From: Rhododendron vialii | Lineage: Eukaryota > Streptophyta > Magnoliopsida > Ericales > Ericaceae | Length of the DNA: 64,000 nucleotides | Direction: 5' to 3' | Assembly: GCF_030253575.1 (NCBI RefSeq) | Contig: NC_080558.1 | Span: 39,521,111 to 39,585,110, forward strand | Part shown: positions 35,502 through 48,759 of the stretch, in pieces | Layout: each line of letters begins with the position of its first letter | Position numbering within the stretch: the first letter of the stretch is position 1 | The notes under the pieces: generated by a model | What the model was told of the DNA's origin: nothing | What the model saw: only the letters and a program-made list of their open reading frames with translations | Database searches by the model: none | Translations under genes and position numbers: made by a program

Positions 35502-36361
35502 CACACATGTCGACTAATCCTGAGAGATTAACTCCACCGCCTACTTGCGGAGTTGCGGGGGGTTCCCAATTAAAGTCAAATCAAAGCTTTGTATGGACTT
35601 GCGCCAAGAAGTTGATAAGTTGATAACGTCTGAGAGGGTTCGGGTTCGAACCTGAGATTTTAAAAGTAAGAAAAAGCTTAAGTTCTAAGCCTTGACTACT
35701 CGACCAATTCATTGGGTTAGTTTACCTAACTTGTTAGCATGTTCGGTTTTACATTTTGGCCTTTGTTTTGAATTACTAAATAAGCCATTTCTCATATGGT
35801 TCAATCGAACTTTGCTCATAAAATTCACCATCCCACGTAAATCTTAAAGCAAATCTTTTTTAGTAAAATAACATCCTTTAAGTACCCAATACTCTCAATG
35901 AACATTAATTTCTCTGCTCAATGGACAGTGGCCGTTCAAATGACGTTTAAAAAAAAATGGCCGTTCAAAAAAAAAAAAAAAAAAAGTTTCTCTACTTGAA
36001 TGTGTAATTATGATTGCATGTATTAATTCAAGCCTAACAAAGTACTTCTTGCGTGATAGATTTCTTTTGAAAATTGGACAGATGTTCTCAATTGAAGCAA
36101 TTTTAAAAGGGAATTGATTTTCACACTCTCTTTATTATTTATATTCTCTTTTTTGCCTTTATCCATTTGATTTACTATTTTACCCTATTTTTATTTAATA
36201 CACTTTTTCACACATTCAAGAACAATATTGTAATGTCACGTGGATAAAAACAAAAAAAGATGTATGAATGATTAAAAGGGAAGTGTAAAAATCATTTTTC
36301 GTTTAAAAACGTAACAGTTGAAATAAGGACAAAACTTGTGTGTAGTTCTTGACTTGTTGGG

Positions 36362-36570
36362 AAGAAGTTTTTCAGTGCCGGGTGGGCATGGCCACGTGGT
36401 GCTGAGTACGATCTCGGACGTCCAAATGTGTTTTGGACGGTCCAGATCTGTTTGGATAATTTTTTAGTGTAAAATTATCAAAACATCCCCTCAAGCCCAA
36501 ACACATTTGACGACCGAAATGCATGTTTGACACCACGTGACCCGTGCCCAGCCGCACTGAAAAAATTCTC
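36362..36570. mobile_element. Mutator-like MITE with a 9-bp target duplication (209 bp)
   Basis: A perfect 9-bp direct repeat CTTGTTGGG lies at 36353-36361 and 36571-36579. The terminal repeats share TTTTTCAGTGC and CACGTGGTG. A relative with GGGTGC-type ends lies at about 51066-51235. Confidence 0.85.
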
Positions 36571-37209
36571 CTTGTTGGGGCTTCAGGTTCAGGCCTCCAA
36601 GATGTACCAAAGAAAATGATGCGACAAAAGTTTACTGTAAAGTGTAAACATAGCTGGGCCACTGTTGTGAATACACACAGATCACCCTTTGGTGAATACA
36701 GGCTGAAAGAAAAGTTACCAGCAACATTAAAGGCATCAGGTTCCAGAAAAAAACAAAGAGAGAAACTTATTCATGTCTGTTCAGCCGTGAACAACTTCTT
36801 TATAGTAACAATTAATCGCAATCGTTCAAAATTGTTCTGGACGGTCCGGATTTTAATGAAATTTTTTCGAAGAAAAGTTTTTGGACAGCCACGATTAGTG
36901 CCATAAACAACTATTCGCGGCAGAGCTGTGAAAAAGATTTTGTCAAAAAGACAAAACAAAAACATGTGCTACAACTGGGCTTATTAAATTTGGAAGGGTG
37001 CCCTTGTTTTTCCGGTAGTGTGAAAGCTACAATTTATACTGGGCACGTGCCACCCTCGGTTTTGGAAATAGGAGTAAATTAAATTTTACACTAGAAGTAG
37101 TAAATTAGGTATTTATCTACTGCATAACTTGATTTTTAACTAAACTAATGAAAAAATAGCAACAAATTAAATATATGGTTTGGATCATAAAAATAATATT
37201 TCAATTTTA

Positions 37210-37404
37210 AGTGGTTTTGGCCTGAGACTTAAGAGTTTGCTTATTGCTAAGGTCTCAGGTTCAATTTTCTTTATCAGTAATTCTTGGGGCTACTTCACCT
37301 CTATGCGCAAGCGTATGAAACAGCTGTAGGAGGGGATGTAGGAATTCGTCCGAGACGCATGCAGGCTAACCTCGGACACACCACCTTATCAAAAAAAAAA
37401 AACT
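37210..37404 (+). mobile_element. SINE-like element (Au-type tail)
   Basis: A box-B-like AGGTTCAATTTTC follows a tRNA-like head, and the 3' end reads 'cggacacaccaccttatc' followed by A12, similar to the '..tatcaaaa' ends of plant Au SINEs. Family assignment is from memory of the pattern. Confidence 0.5.
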
Positions 37405-37734
37405 AGTTCTTATTGAACAATATCACCCCTTAGTTAAATCATGGCTCCGCCACCGCAACAATTTACCCTAGGTGGAGTATAACTATGTGTCAATATATTA
37501 CTTCACCATACATCTGAATTTCTCAAGGTTGATGCTGAAGAAAATGGAAGAATGATGTTTAGATATTAATTACTCCTATACAACTAGTGAGTATTGACAA
37601 AAGTGCCTATTGAAAATTAGAAATAGAAGAGTTGAAAATCAAATTCTATGAAACTTTTTTTTTTCAAGGTGGAATCTATTATAAAGGCTTAGCATGGACA
37701 ATAACAACAGTTCACTAGCTAACATGTCCGTTGA

Positions 37735-37920
37735 GAATCAACTAGGCTTAGCTTAATTGGTCACAACTTTTCCATCTCACTAGGAGGTGAGCAGTTCGAC
37801 TCTCCTCACCTGCGTGTATATGTTATACCCTTGTAGTTTATAGTGATTGTGAACTTGCTTTCAGCTTTGCGTAAAATTATTTTCTTACCGCTTGTGACAA
37901 AAATAAATTAATAAAACATG
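37735..37920 (+). mobile_element. SINE-like element with Pol III boxes
   Basis: Box-A-like TAGCTTAATTGGTCAC and box-B-like GCAGTTCGACTCTCC are at tRNA-like spacing. The 3' end is A-rich. The target duplication is unclear. Confidence 0.5.
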
Positions 37921-38211
37921 TCGGCCGAATAGTTTACAGTGTCCAAAAAGACCTTGGGGTTTATATATAACAACCAAAATCCACCTTGGAATCAGGAAAT
38001 CCAATAATTGTAGGGTCAATTAAAAGCTTGATGTTGGAATTTCTCCACATTAAGAAAAGCTTTTTGATATGCCAACACCGAGTTTTAATAATGGATGTTT
38101 AATAATGGATGTTCCGATACTGTTGTATCAATGATCACTTAATCAGAGGCGGAGCCTCGCAAGAAAATAAGGATATATATAATATGCATGATTGAGGGTG
38201 AGTTTTCCTTA

Positions 38212-38637
38212 CGGTCTGTTTGATTAAAAAGAAATTTGTGCCGGAAAGTGAAAATGAGAGAAAGTAAAAGAAAAGGAAAGAAAGTGAGAAAAATATTTTT
38301 TACACGTGTGTTGCTTAAAATGTATATTTTTTTAAGAATCTTGCCAGAAAATAATATATTTACTGGTTTACCCTTTTACATGTATTATGGATCATTATAG
38401 AAAACGAAAAATAGTTATGGACATAATGGGAAGTGTCATAAAAGATGACAACTTTCACAAAAAAGTAAAATTTTCTTATGTTTTTGGCAAGAAAGTGGAA
38501 GCTATGTACTCATGCTTTAATAAATTGTACAAGAAAATCCACTTTCTTGTATTTTCATGCTAATCAAACACTGGAAAAGTGTGATTATTTTCTCTTTCTT
38601 GTATTTTCAGTCACTTTCACACTAATCAAACGGACCC
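38212..38637. mobile_element. TIR element (GGTCYGTTTGATTA ends)
   Basis: The ends GGTCTGTTTGATTA and (reverse complement) GGTCCGTTTGATTA match, with flanking CTTAC on both sides as a possible 5-bp duplication. The interior has inverted GAAAGTGAAAATGAGAG-like blocks. No coding sequence. Confidence 0.6.
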
Positions 38638-39194
38638 TTACAGAGGGAAGGTGCTAAACGGCCTAAAAGGACTTAGGAAATTTATTTTCTTTTGTATTTT
38701 TTGAAGAAAAATAAATCCATTAGGCAAACTCACCCTGGATACCAAGTTACCAACCATCTATAAACCTTCTTCACAAAATAAATTCGTAGTAATCAATAAA
38801 ATTTAAAAAATGAGAATATTAGTTTTTTTTTTTTCTTTCATGAACTTGAATTCACAAAATCCTCAACACGAATGTAATGCCATACATATGAGTTCTTTTT
38901 AGGAGCCTAGGAAAATACGTGAAGACTCACACACGGAGTTATAGTAATTCATTACTCATTAGAAGGATCCATCATTCTTTCTTGCTCTCAATTGTCGTTA
39001 TACGCTTGTGTTTTCAATCTTTGCTCTAAAAAATATTTTTAATAGACATTTTTGCGCTTATGCTTGCACTCCCGTCTTCGCACAGAGAGTTGCATTAACT
39101 ATGACTGGACAAAGTCCTCGCAGCGTCAGAATACGGTCCAGAAGGGCAAACCTGTTATTATCTCGCGCTCTCAGGTCCTTCTTGGAAGTTGGCA

Positions 39195-39307
39195 TGCATA
39201 AATGCCCATAGCGGTCCGCTTCACTCCAACACAAATCTCTCCCTCTCTCTCCAAATCTCTCTCTCCCTCTCCCTCTTCCTCTCTGTGACAGCAACCAGAG
39301 TTTCAAA
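39195..39307 (+). promoter_or_regulatory. Putative core promoter and CT-rich leader of the DUF642 gene
   Basis: A TATA-like GCATAAATG at about 39196-39204 precedes a CT-rich stretch (39236-39288) that would form most of the 5' leader, ending 20 bases before the ATG. The start site is inferred only. Confidence 0.35.
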
Positions 39308-42300
39308 ATGAGAGCTCTCGGCATACTGGTCGTGCTACTGTGCGCCACCTGCCGTGTCGCCGTATCCTTAACCGACGGTAAGCTTCCACGACATCTTCAT
39401 TTCTCAGTGGCATTTTCGTAGTTTATATTCAATTCGGGGTGTTATATGTGTAGTCACGTTCTCTGTTATGGTGGGTAGTTCGTCTTGATTTTGCTTCACT
39501 ATTAGTGATCTTCGTTTTGAAAAAAAAAAAGTTAGTTTTTTTTTTTTTTGTCTTTGTTCAAAACTTTTTCGAATTTATAAGTTTTATGTCAAAATTTTGT
39601 GTATTATTAATTCACCCTGACGGTTTATTGACTTATTTCTTTGTCTTTATTTCAAAAATTATGAGTTTTGATCGTAATTTTTTACTTTTTCCATTTATGT
39701 CGTTTAGATAAATTAAAAATTCACACAAAATTGATGCCATACTAATGGGAAAAAATTTGAATAAAGAAAAATAGAAAAAGGCAATTTTTTAAATTTTTTG
39801 TTTCAAAACCAGCCTTAGCTAAGGGAGGGTAGGATCCATGGTAGTAGGATCATACGTGACCGAATTACCCTTGTCCTTTGATCGAATCTTGGTTTGGTGG
39901 GACCGGTATTGGCAGTGATTTGTCCCAGTCAAAACAAGGCATGATTACTATTTTGAACTCCCATTTTATTCTTTTGCATTTCTTTTTCTTTTTTTTATTC
40001 TTTTGGAATTACCAAATTCTCCTTACTTATGAATTTACTAATCACACATGAAGGGGAAATTTGGTCATTTCACGTGAATGAAAATAATGAAAGAAGTGCA
40101 AGAGGATGAAAGGGGAGTATGAAAACCGCCTTTTGATTTTTCTATTTTGATTTCCACATAACTCAAAGTAACAAACTACTCTATTGGTCATGGGCTGAGT
40201 TCCAATTTCTCTAATCCTTAAGTATTATCCATTGTGGATCTGGTTTGGATCCACGACAAAGATCGACATCGTCACTCACGTAAAAGGTCATTCACGCCAA
40301 AATTGATCCGACACAAATAACTGTGTAGGTGAACCATATTTGTGAAAGAAAAATGTTTGATTTGATTTAATAATATGTTCTAAAATTATGTGTGCCGACC
40401 AACTTTTGTTCCATGAATGTGATCGTTTATACCTATTGATATCGGAACAAGTTAATTTTTGACAGAGATAGCTTTCTTCATCATGATGGTAACAAAATAA
40501 ACAGTTGCAATTAATCTTTGTGGATCCTGAAGGGATGAAGGACTATTTATGATTTAAAATTGAACCCTGGTCCCACGAGGGTTAGAAAGCTGTCCCCTGA
40601 TTGAAATGTCGGCAAAAGTTTTGAAAGCACACAAGTATCTTTCCACTAGTTCTTTTTCCTTGCTTCGGTTGCAGCATTAGGTTGTGTTGTAAATTTATAA
40701 GTCTGAAATTTATTTTGGTGTTTTTTTTTAAGTTTTTGTTTAGCATTTTGTAGTAATTTTTGGGATTAATCGTTCATTTTGACGAGACGAATCGAAAAAA
40801 TATAAAAATATGGATCGATGTTGAAAAATTCAAATAAGATGACACTCTAGACAAATTGGATAACTGTTTGATACTTTTTCGTCTTTAGTGAATTTTTTTT
40901 TGCTTTTGGTCAAAATTTTGTACTTTTTAAATTTCTCTCGTCAAAACGGATGATTAATCCAAAAAATATAATCCAAATCTAACAAAAATTCAAAAAAGAC
41001 AACAAAATACACACAAAATGAAGAAAATAATTAAGTTTACAAGAACGCACCCTTAAAATGGCAATGAGCTTGTCATAGATTTGTGTTTTTGTGTTTAGTG
41101 TGCCAGTGCTCCGTGATATGTTCTTTATGCCTTTGTATTTTGGTCTTCTCCCATTGTCGGCGTCATTTATCTTACAGCGATAATATAGTTGTACTTTTCT
41201 CCATCAATGAATTTCTTACACTTCCACCAAAATAAAAATAAAAAATGGCTATGAGCTTTTCTAAGTTTTTTACCAAATGAAAGCACATATGGGTGTTTTG
41301 TATTTAGGCTTCTGTAAACCCATTTTTTGTACTGAAATGCATACGAGTATTTTATAACTGAAATGTGTTACGAACATAAAAATCATAAAAATCCAAACGT
41401 AGAAGCATTTGAAGCCGTTTGATTCGTGTAGGCCCCCGCATGATGCATATGCGCATAGAATTCACACAAATCAGTGATTGCGGACGCATCTACATTTGAA
41501 TCGTTTTGCATTTGGTAATTCGTTGGATTAGTTTAGGAATGTTGGAGTATTATCTTTTGTTTACGAAGGAGACATGCTCTAGTCTAGGAGTCAGAAACTG
41601 CATTGATTAAATACTTTGATCTAAACTTTAGATGTCCGAATTTAATCTCGTGAGGTTCAATTATGTCACGTGTTCGTACTCTAATGACAACAAAATTGAA
41701 GAAAATGTTAACCTCAGCTCAGTAAGCAATGATTAATGTAAAAAAATATGTATTTAACATTTGCGATAGTTGCATAGATAATTAAATCTTTAATATTTTT
41801 GACATACAGAGACTGTTTTGGCAAAAAATAAGTCAGGTAACTTATTTTTTTTAATTTTATTCAGCTTTTTTCTGCATCTGTTAGTTTTGCGTCAATTTTT
41901 TAAAAATTATTGATTTGTTTCATTGAAAAGAATCAGAAAAGTAAAAAATTATGTTCAAACTCATAATTTTTTGATTAAATAAAAGCTCCAAGACATATTT
42001 TTCGGTTTATTTTTGTTTTTATTCAAAAAAAAATTGAAGTTGGATCAGAATTTTTTACTTTTTCGATTTCTGATGTCAAAATGAATAAATAATTCACAAA
42101 TATTTTTTGTAAAACTATCGAATGTGAAATTTTTAAAATAAAGATTAAAAAAAGCTTATTTTTTCCAAAACAGAGGGTAGATTATTCTCTGTTGGGTTGA
42201 GGTTAGCAAAAATCATGGGTACTTTTTTTTTATCAGAAAATTATGGGTACTTTTTTTTTATCAGAAAATTATGGGTACTTTATCAAGAACTCGTGAAAGT

Positions 42301-45300
42301 ATTTTTGGCCATGTGATGGCACTTGTGCGGACGGCTGCGATTGAATAGTTTTACTGGGGCCCGTACGATCTTCTGTTCACCGCGGCAGTAAAACCACGTG
42401 GGGTGGGGGCTAATCCTTCTCTAATTCCAAAACTACCCTTCCGACTGCAGGATTATTACGAAACGGCAACTTCGAGCTGGGCCCAAACCCCACCGCCTTG
42501 AACGGCACGGTGGTCCTCGGCCGCGCCGCCATACCGGAGTGGGAGATCTCCGGCTTCGTGGAGTACATCAAGGCCGGGCAAAAGCAGGGCGACATGCTGC
42601 TGGTGGTGCCAGAGGGTGCCTTCGCCGTCCGTCTGGGCAACGAGGCGTCCATCAAACAACGCGTCAAGGTCGGTGGCTCTTCTCTGGATTTTTTTTTTTT
42701 ACCAATGGGTCAAGTCAACCAATTGTTTTTGTCCATAGACCTTATTCGTGAATGCGTTTCGTTGCAAACTCTATTTGGTTCCCGAAATATTCTCTCCGTC
42801 ATTCATCCATTCATTCGTGTTTTTTCGTTTTTAGTAGTAATTTTTTATCAAATTTTCTACTTATTTTTCTACTTTTTAAATATATATAGTAATTTTTTAT
42901 CAATTTTTTTTTTCTTGGATGCCCAAGAAACCTGTCTACTCTAACCTAATTTAAGGGGTAGGGGAATGAGATGTTACGGTGAGACTGGAACCGGACTTTG
43001 TCCCGGTAAAAGGGAGCATGTAACCTCTTCAATTTAGGGTGATTATAGTTTTTGAAGAGGTTAGATACTCCCTTTTACATTATTCGAAAAGAAACATATA
43101 TACTGCGTTTTTCGCGCTTTGAATATGTTGATTTTTTATAGAGAGAGATTCATTTCTGAGAAGACGTAAGATTAACAGCTCCATTGTCTTCTATTTTCGG
43201 CTTTTTTATTCGAGGATAAAAACAGCTTTGAATTCGCTAAGATATTACACTTCTCTCTGACTATACCTTACTGGCTGTGAAGGTTATAAAGGGAATGTAC
43301 TATTCCATCACGTTCAGCGCGGCCCGGACATGCGCACAGGAGGAGCGGATCAACGTCACGGTGGCCCCTGATTCCGGTGTGCTGCCGGTTCAGACCCTGT
43401 ACAGCAGCAACGGGTGGGACGCGTATTCGTGGGCGTTCCAAGCAGATTTTTATGAGGTGGAGATAATATTGCATAATCCTGGTGTGGAGGAGGATCCGGC
43501 CTGCGGCCCCCTCATTGATTCTGTCTACGTCAAAGCCCTGTACCCTCCGAAAGCAACAAACAGTAAGTTTATCTTCCTCTTATCCCCTTGTGTTTAGTCT
43601 TACTACAGAGGAAATTAGTTTGTAGACTTATGTGAATCGAACGCATCTATGCATACAAATATTTGCACACAGACGACTCGTTCTCTCTTCTACGGATGCA
43701 CTCGTAAGTGAACGATTGTGTTGCGAGATTGCCACTCTCTCTAGAACATGGTGTGTCCGACCGATAGTGAGTGCTGAAATTTACAAAAGTGTGATTATCC
43801 GCGCCCATCCATCCATCTTACTCGTTCTAGCTATGCTCTACTAAATAGGGACACAGCACATGGAGCAGAATCATACAGTCATCGACTTGTTACGTGATTG
43901 TTTCGCGACTTTTATAGAATCACGACCTTCGGAGGTTCTTGTATGTCATATATCGTCCTGAAATATGTTACCTCAACGGAAGTTAATGCAGAAATATGCG
44001 CGGAAAAAATCAATGTGTGGCTCATATTCGTTTTGGAAGTAGTCCTCAGTACGCTAAAATTGATTTTGGGCCGCACATTGATCTCTTGTCCTATGTTTTC
44101 TCTGTAGGGTCCAGAATGACAAAGTTTCTCAATAATTCACTTATAGCTAATTAGGACCACTTCGCATTGGGGATTTCATCATTCGCATCTTTTGGAGGTT
44201 TGGTCCTTCACACCTATAAATGGAATTTGTATTCCGTACGGCCAAGTTTGGTGATTATGTTCAATTGTGATGGTTCTGGTGGCTGTCATGATCAATCCTA
44301 CGTGAAAATGTTTCGTCTGACCCACAGACTGTGTCTCCCTTCCAGCTTGAATTCGTCTGGAAACAGACGATTCCTGATTACGACAGAGTGAGTGAAAGTG
44401 GGGAAATCGATCGGGTCTTTCATTTCATCTATAGACTCCAAACATTCTTACATGATTGTTATCTCCTATAGTTTCACCATATAAAGGAAAATCCTATCGA
44501 TACAGAGGGACATGAGAGCGACATCCGGTAGGTTGAATAACGACGAATCAAATCGGTGCTTTTGTACCTGAGTTGGTCCCGGTCCTGAAAATGAGAGAAC
44601 CAAATGAGATTGTTCAGGCTGCGATAGAGTTCTAAAAATGTACTATGAGTATCAGAATATAGACTTATTAACCTTTTCAATGGTTTGTTTTGATGGGTTT
44701 TTTCCTTAAATAATCTTGTCGAGTGTTTCCAATGGTTTGTAAAAAGGTTTTTTGATTGTTTCGGTTCTTTTGAGTTCATGCATTTGTTTAGCCGCTCTGA
44801 AAATTTATCGATCGATGAAAATTAGACAGGTTCTTAATTTTGAAAAATAAGGTCCATAGTCACCGCTACTTTTACCTTCCTTTACGTAAATGATGTTTCT
44901 TTTTTTCGCTTGGCTTGTATGTAAATGATGTTGTCATCGTATTGTCCTTCGATTTAACTTCTGTTTGTACATTATGGATTCATCAAGTAGCTTAACTGAT
45001 GATGCCTTTGTGTTTTTGTGCAGAGAACATATTGAAAAATGGGGATTTGGAAGAAGGGCCATGGGTGCCAAACGTGTCCCCCCACGCCGGCGTCCTAATC
45101 CCCCCAAACATCGAGGACGACCACTCCCCTCTCCCCGGCTGGATGGTCGAATCCCTAAAGGCGGTCAAATACATAGACTCGGACCACTTCTCGGTCCCAC
45201 AGGGGAAACGAGCCGTCGAGCTAGTGGCCGGGAAGGAGAGCGCGATAGCGCAAGTGGTACGCACCATGCCCGGTAAAACCTACGAGCTCTTCTTTGCCGT

Positions 45301-45562
45301 GGGCGACGCTAGCAACTCGTGCGAGGGGTCCATGATCATCGAGGCATTCGCGGGTAAAACTACCGTTAAGGTCCCGTACGAGTCCAAGGGGAAAGGCGGG
45401 TTCAAGCGGGCGGTTCTCAGGTTCGTGGCGAGTGCGACCCGGACCCGGATCATGTTCTTCAGCACCTTTTACACCATGAGGAGCGACGATTTTTCTTCGC
45501 TGTGCGGGCCTGTTCTTGATGATGTGAAGCTGTTGAGTGTTCGGAATCCGCGGAAAATGTGA
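39308..45562 (+). CDS. DUF642 cell-wall protein (BIIDXI/DGR family)
   Basis: This is a secreted plant protein of the DUF642 family, made of two galactose-binding-like domains. Relatives sit in the cell wall, and some associate with pectin methylesterase. Exons are 39308-39377, 42451-42668, 43283-43562 and 45024-45562. Phases join and give 368 residues, the usual length. Residues 1-20 or so (MRALGILVVLLCATC...) form a signal peptide. Domain 1 begins at LLRNGNFELGPNP and holds IPEWEISGFVEYIKAGQKQG, VPEGAFAVRLGNEA and YYSITFSAARTCAQ. Domain 2 begins at NILKNGDLEEGPW and holds PLPGWMVESLKAVKYIDS, FSVPQGKRAVELVAGKESA and CGPVLDDVKL. Introns are 3073, 614 and 1461 bp; the first carries fold-back elements. 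An AATAAA lies near 45774. It is intact. I cannot assign an orthologue within the family. Confidence 0.93.
40680..41055. mobile_element. Fold-back element, TTCTTGTAAACTT family, copy 1
   Basis: The right end 'aagtttacaagaacgc' is mirrored by a more decayed left end ('gttgtaaatttataag'). The interior holds the family core ('gggattaatcgttcattttgacgagacgaatcg' in short form). It lies in intron 1 of the DUF642 gene. Confidence 0.55.
41812..42174. mobile_element. Fold-back element with CTGTTTTGG ends
   Basis: The ends CTGTTTTGGCAAAAAATAAG and (reverse complement) CTGTTTTGGAAAAAATAAG match. The interior resembles the other fold-back elements here (TTTTTACTTTTTCGATTTC, AAAAATTATTGATT). Located in intron 1 of the DUF642 gene. 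Confidence 0.6.
42214..42290 (+). repeat. 28-29-bp unit repeated about three times
   Basis: 'atgggtacttttttttta' plus 'tcagaaaatt' recurs head to tail just upstream of DUF642 exon 2. Confidence 0.8.
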
Positions 45563-45806
45563 AAGTATTGGGATTGAGAATTTTTAAAAAAAAAGGTGTT
45601 TTGAATTTGGGATTATAGTAAGAGGCTAAGAGCATGTATTTTTGTGCAAGGAGGAACATGGGGTTTTTAATGTAGTTGCAGTGTTTTTTAAGGTATGTGA
45701 TACTGGTGGATGGATGTGAGATGCTCATGTCCTAGTACTGTGATCTTATATGTGGAGGTTTTTAATCCAGCAGAATAAATTGAGGGAAATTTCAAGCTTA
45801 TTTAAG

Positions 45807-46178
45807 ACTCTGCGTTCTTGTAAACTTATTAGTCTGAAACTTATTTTGATATTTTTTTTACTTTTCGTAACATTTTGTTTAGCTTTTCGTTGTGGTTAAT
45901 CGTTTGTGTCGACAAGGCGAATATGAAAAGTATGAAAATATGGACCGATATTGAATTTATTCAAATAAGACATCATTTAGACGAATAAAATAGCTGTTTG
46001 ATACTTTTTTCGTCTTCAATGAACTTTTTTTGCTTTTTGTCAGAATTTTGTGTTTTTTAGACTTCTCTCGTCGAGATGGATGATTAATCCAAAAAATATG
46101 ATGTGGATCTAACAAAAATTTAGAAAATACGAATAAAACACATAAAATAAATTTAAAAAATAAGTTTACAAGAATGGA
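45807..46178. mobile_element. Fold-back element, TTCTTGTAAACTT family, copy 2
   Basis: The ends GCGTTCTTGTAAACTTATT and (reverse complement) CCATTCTTGTAAACTTATT match. The body is closely similar to 40680-41055 ('tagctgtttgatacttttt', 'tctctcgtcgagatggatga'). It lies about 245 bp downstream of the DUF642 stop. Confidence 0.7.
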
Positions 46179-46189
46179 GTCCAGCATTT

Positions 46190-47084
46190 GATTCGAAAAA
46201 TAAGTAGCTTCTTCCGCACAAATCTATGGCCATATCCATGATCTTCCTCCTATTACAAAAGGCCCAAAAATAACATTGAAATGGTTTGAGAGGCATTTGT
46301 TAACCTTCTGTTAAATACTGTATATTTTACAAATCAATTGAGGGTAAGTATAATTTATTAGAGTGCAAGGCATTGAACAAATCAGATATGCCGTTGGAGT
46401 ATTTGATTTCGATAGACTCTTTAATTCATGGGCGACTCCACTATTTAGAGGTTTAAGTGATCTCCTTGCGTTCAAAAAATGTACCAAAATTTCATATGTT
46501 TTCGCATGTTATAATTTTCTTAAAAAGTGGAGTGCTATTGTTTGCACTGAATCATTCAAACAAATCCAAAGTGAATAAGAATTCACTTCAAAATTTGTGC
46601 GTAACTAGATCATATAGCTCATAAAAGATAAATATGCCTCGATAACTTTTCAACGAAATGCATATGTTATGTATACGAATTTTTCCTTACATGTTTGTTG
46701 TCGCTGGACTAAAATTCTACGGTTACCATTTCTTTATTTATTTTTATAATATATTCATAAGGTGGTTTGGGGGTTAATGTTTTGTTTGGTTTCCTTTTTG
46801 AAAAAAAATTTCTAACTCAAAAATTACTCATTACCCGTACTTTTAATTATTAATCTCATTTCTCTCTCCACTCTTCAATCATTACTCTCATTTCTCTCTC
46901 TATCTCTCGTCACTTATTACCCATATCTCAAATCATTACCTTATTTCTCTCTCCACTTATTATCTCAAAAATCAAACTTAAAAATTTTCAAAAATCTATC
47001 CAAACACAGCATAAAAAAAATCAACGGTCCGGCTAATGGAAGCCTAGTAGGTCAACTTTAAGAATGTCAAAATATGATATTTAA
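46190..47084. other. Intergenic, no gene recognised
   Basis: AT-rich. The short ORF at 46363-46578 has no recognisable domain. TC-rich patches at 46857-46960 look like decayed repeat ends. Confidence 0.35.
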
Positions 47085-47086
47085 TA

Positions 47087-47319
47087 CTCCCTCCGTACCT
47101 ATTTTAATTGTTCACTACGGTTTTACGTGCATTTTAAATGACTTATATATCTCGACATATATTATGTTTTCCGTTTTTGAAATCATTGTCTTATAGAAAA
47201 AATTGAGATCTATCAAACAAGATCCATATTACATATTTTTAGCAATATACATCAAGAAATATATGTCATTGAAAATACACGCAAAATCATAGTGAACAAT
47301 AAAATAGGGATGGAGAGAG
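47087..47319. mobile_element. Stowaway MITE (233 bp)
   Basis: The left end is CTCCCTCCGTACC and the right end GGGATGGAGAGAG, with TA duplicated on both sides (47085-47086 and 47320-47321). These are the standard marks of Stowaway (Tc1/mariner) MITEs. The interior holds GAGATCTATCAAACAAGATC, a core shared with other families here. Confidence 0.88.
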
Positions 47320-47476
47320 TAGTAGTTTAATTTATCTCCTTGCGTATCATATTATCATTTCTCTGCACCCCAGCACAAAACTTTTTACTTTTTGTTCAAA
47401 AGTTAATCAACACACACTCTTTTGTTTTCTTTAGATGTCAATGACAATTTTACCCTACACCAATTGCCACTACTTA

Positions 47477-47707
47477 GGCCCCGTTCCGAAATGTGAAATA
47501 AGTACTTATTGTTTAAGAAAATAATTTCATGCTAAAAAATGATGAGTTTATTGAAATCTAAAAATATGCAATATGGATCTTGTTTGAAAATGAGATCTTT
47601 AATACGGTGCAAAAAAATCAAAAAATTATTTTTCATTTACATTATTTTTTAGTTTGATAATGTGAAATAAATACTTATTTTTTAAGCAGGTGTTCTGGAA
47701 CGGGCTC
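47477..47707. mobile_element. Tourist-like MITE with TTA target duplication (231 bp)
   Basis: The ends GGCCCCGTTCC and (reverse complement) GAGCCCGTTCC match. TTA flanks both sides (47474-47476 and 47708-47710), as for PIF/Harbinger MITEs. A second member is at about 59706-59943. Confidence 0.8.
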
Positions 47708-48014
47708 TTACTGAAGAACGCATTTGTTGGATTAAAAAAACCAACGCATTTGCTATGTCAAAACATTAACTCCTTTATTTATAGAATAAGAAATTATTAT
47801 ATTGGATTAAGCACTTGGTTCGATTGAGCCAATTTTTCATAAGACCATCTGCAAAAATATTTTAAATTAATAAATGGTCAGGATCATTTGTACGAGATCT
47901 GAAAGTAAATTTCGTATGCCGATCTGTACATGGTCAATCAAGTCTTCCACTTAGCCAAAAAAAAAAAAGTGCAACACTATTATAGGTTGAACAAAAAAAT
48001 ATACAGAAAGTCTA

Positions 48015-48297
48015 CTGGTACAAACAAAAAATCTGTACCAGTAGGTACAAACCCCTTTTTGGACCCATTTTGAGTTTCAAAAAAATGATTGGAGTCGCTC
48101 ATTTTGTTTAAAATACTTTGCTTATGGTCCCTACAAAAAATAAAATTATTCCGGTATCGGTAAGAGTATTTACGAAACATTCAAACTTTGCTCTTGAATT
48201 AAATAAAATGAGCGACTCCGATCATTTTTTTGAGACCCAAAAAGGGGTTTGTACCCACTGGTACAGATTTTTTGTCTATACCAGTAGCACAGTTCAA
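48015..48297. mobile_element. Fold-back TIR element
   Basis: The inverted halves share CTACTGGTA, AAAAAATCTGTACCAGT, GGTACAAACCCCTTTTTGG and GAGTCGCTCATTTT. Each half also has its own small hairpin (ACTGGTAC...GTACCAGT), giving a nested stem structure. Confidence 0.7.
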
Positions 48298-48759
48298 AAA
48301 TATATACCTTTCTTGCTCAATCAAGTCTTCCACTTAGCCAAAATCACCAGTCAAATTCAAACTTAAATTTTAGGTAAACATGTACAAAATGAGTTCCATC
48401 TCACATATTACTACCAAATAAGTGGCCATTTACATATTCAAAATCAATGTCCACCTTCTTGAGTACATTCCAGAGATCTCATATAGTCAAATAGTTCCAA
48501 AAAAAATGCGACCTAAATGAAGTCCAAGAACTCATGTAGCAAAAGGCAAAAGTACTCCACCAGCTTCTTAATGTACCACTGTAACAAATAGGAAGGCAAG
48601 ATAATAAGCACATTCATCTTACCAATATAACCTCAATCGTAATTAGTAAAAAAGAAGAAGAGAATATATTGTTACCTAGTACTTCAAACAAAACACCGGA
48701 TTCAAGCCAATATCACTTAAGGCCAGGATATCTTCTTTTTCTTCTTCTGTGACATATTC

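Noticed and set aside
35620..35670. SINE suggested by GGGTTCGAACCTGAG
   Set aside because: Only the box-B-like motif is present. I found no box A at the right distance and no tail.
44965..45276. A 103-codon + strand frame over DUF642 exon 4
   Set aside because: Wrong frame. The real exon in the neighbouring frame gives the family sequence with correct phase.
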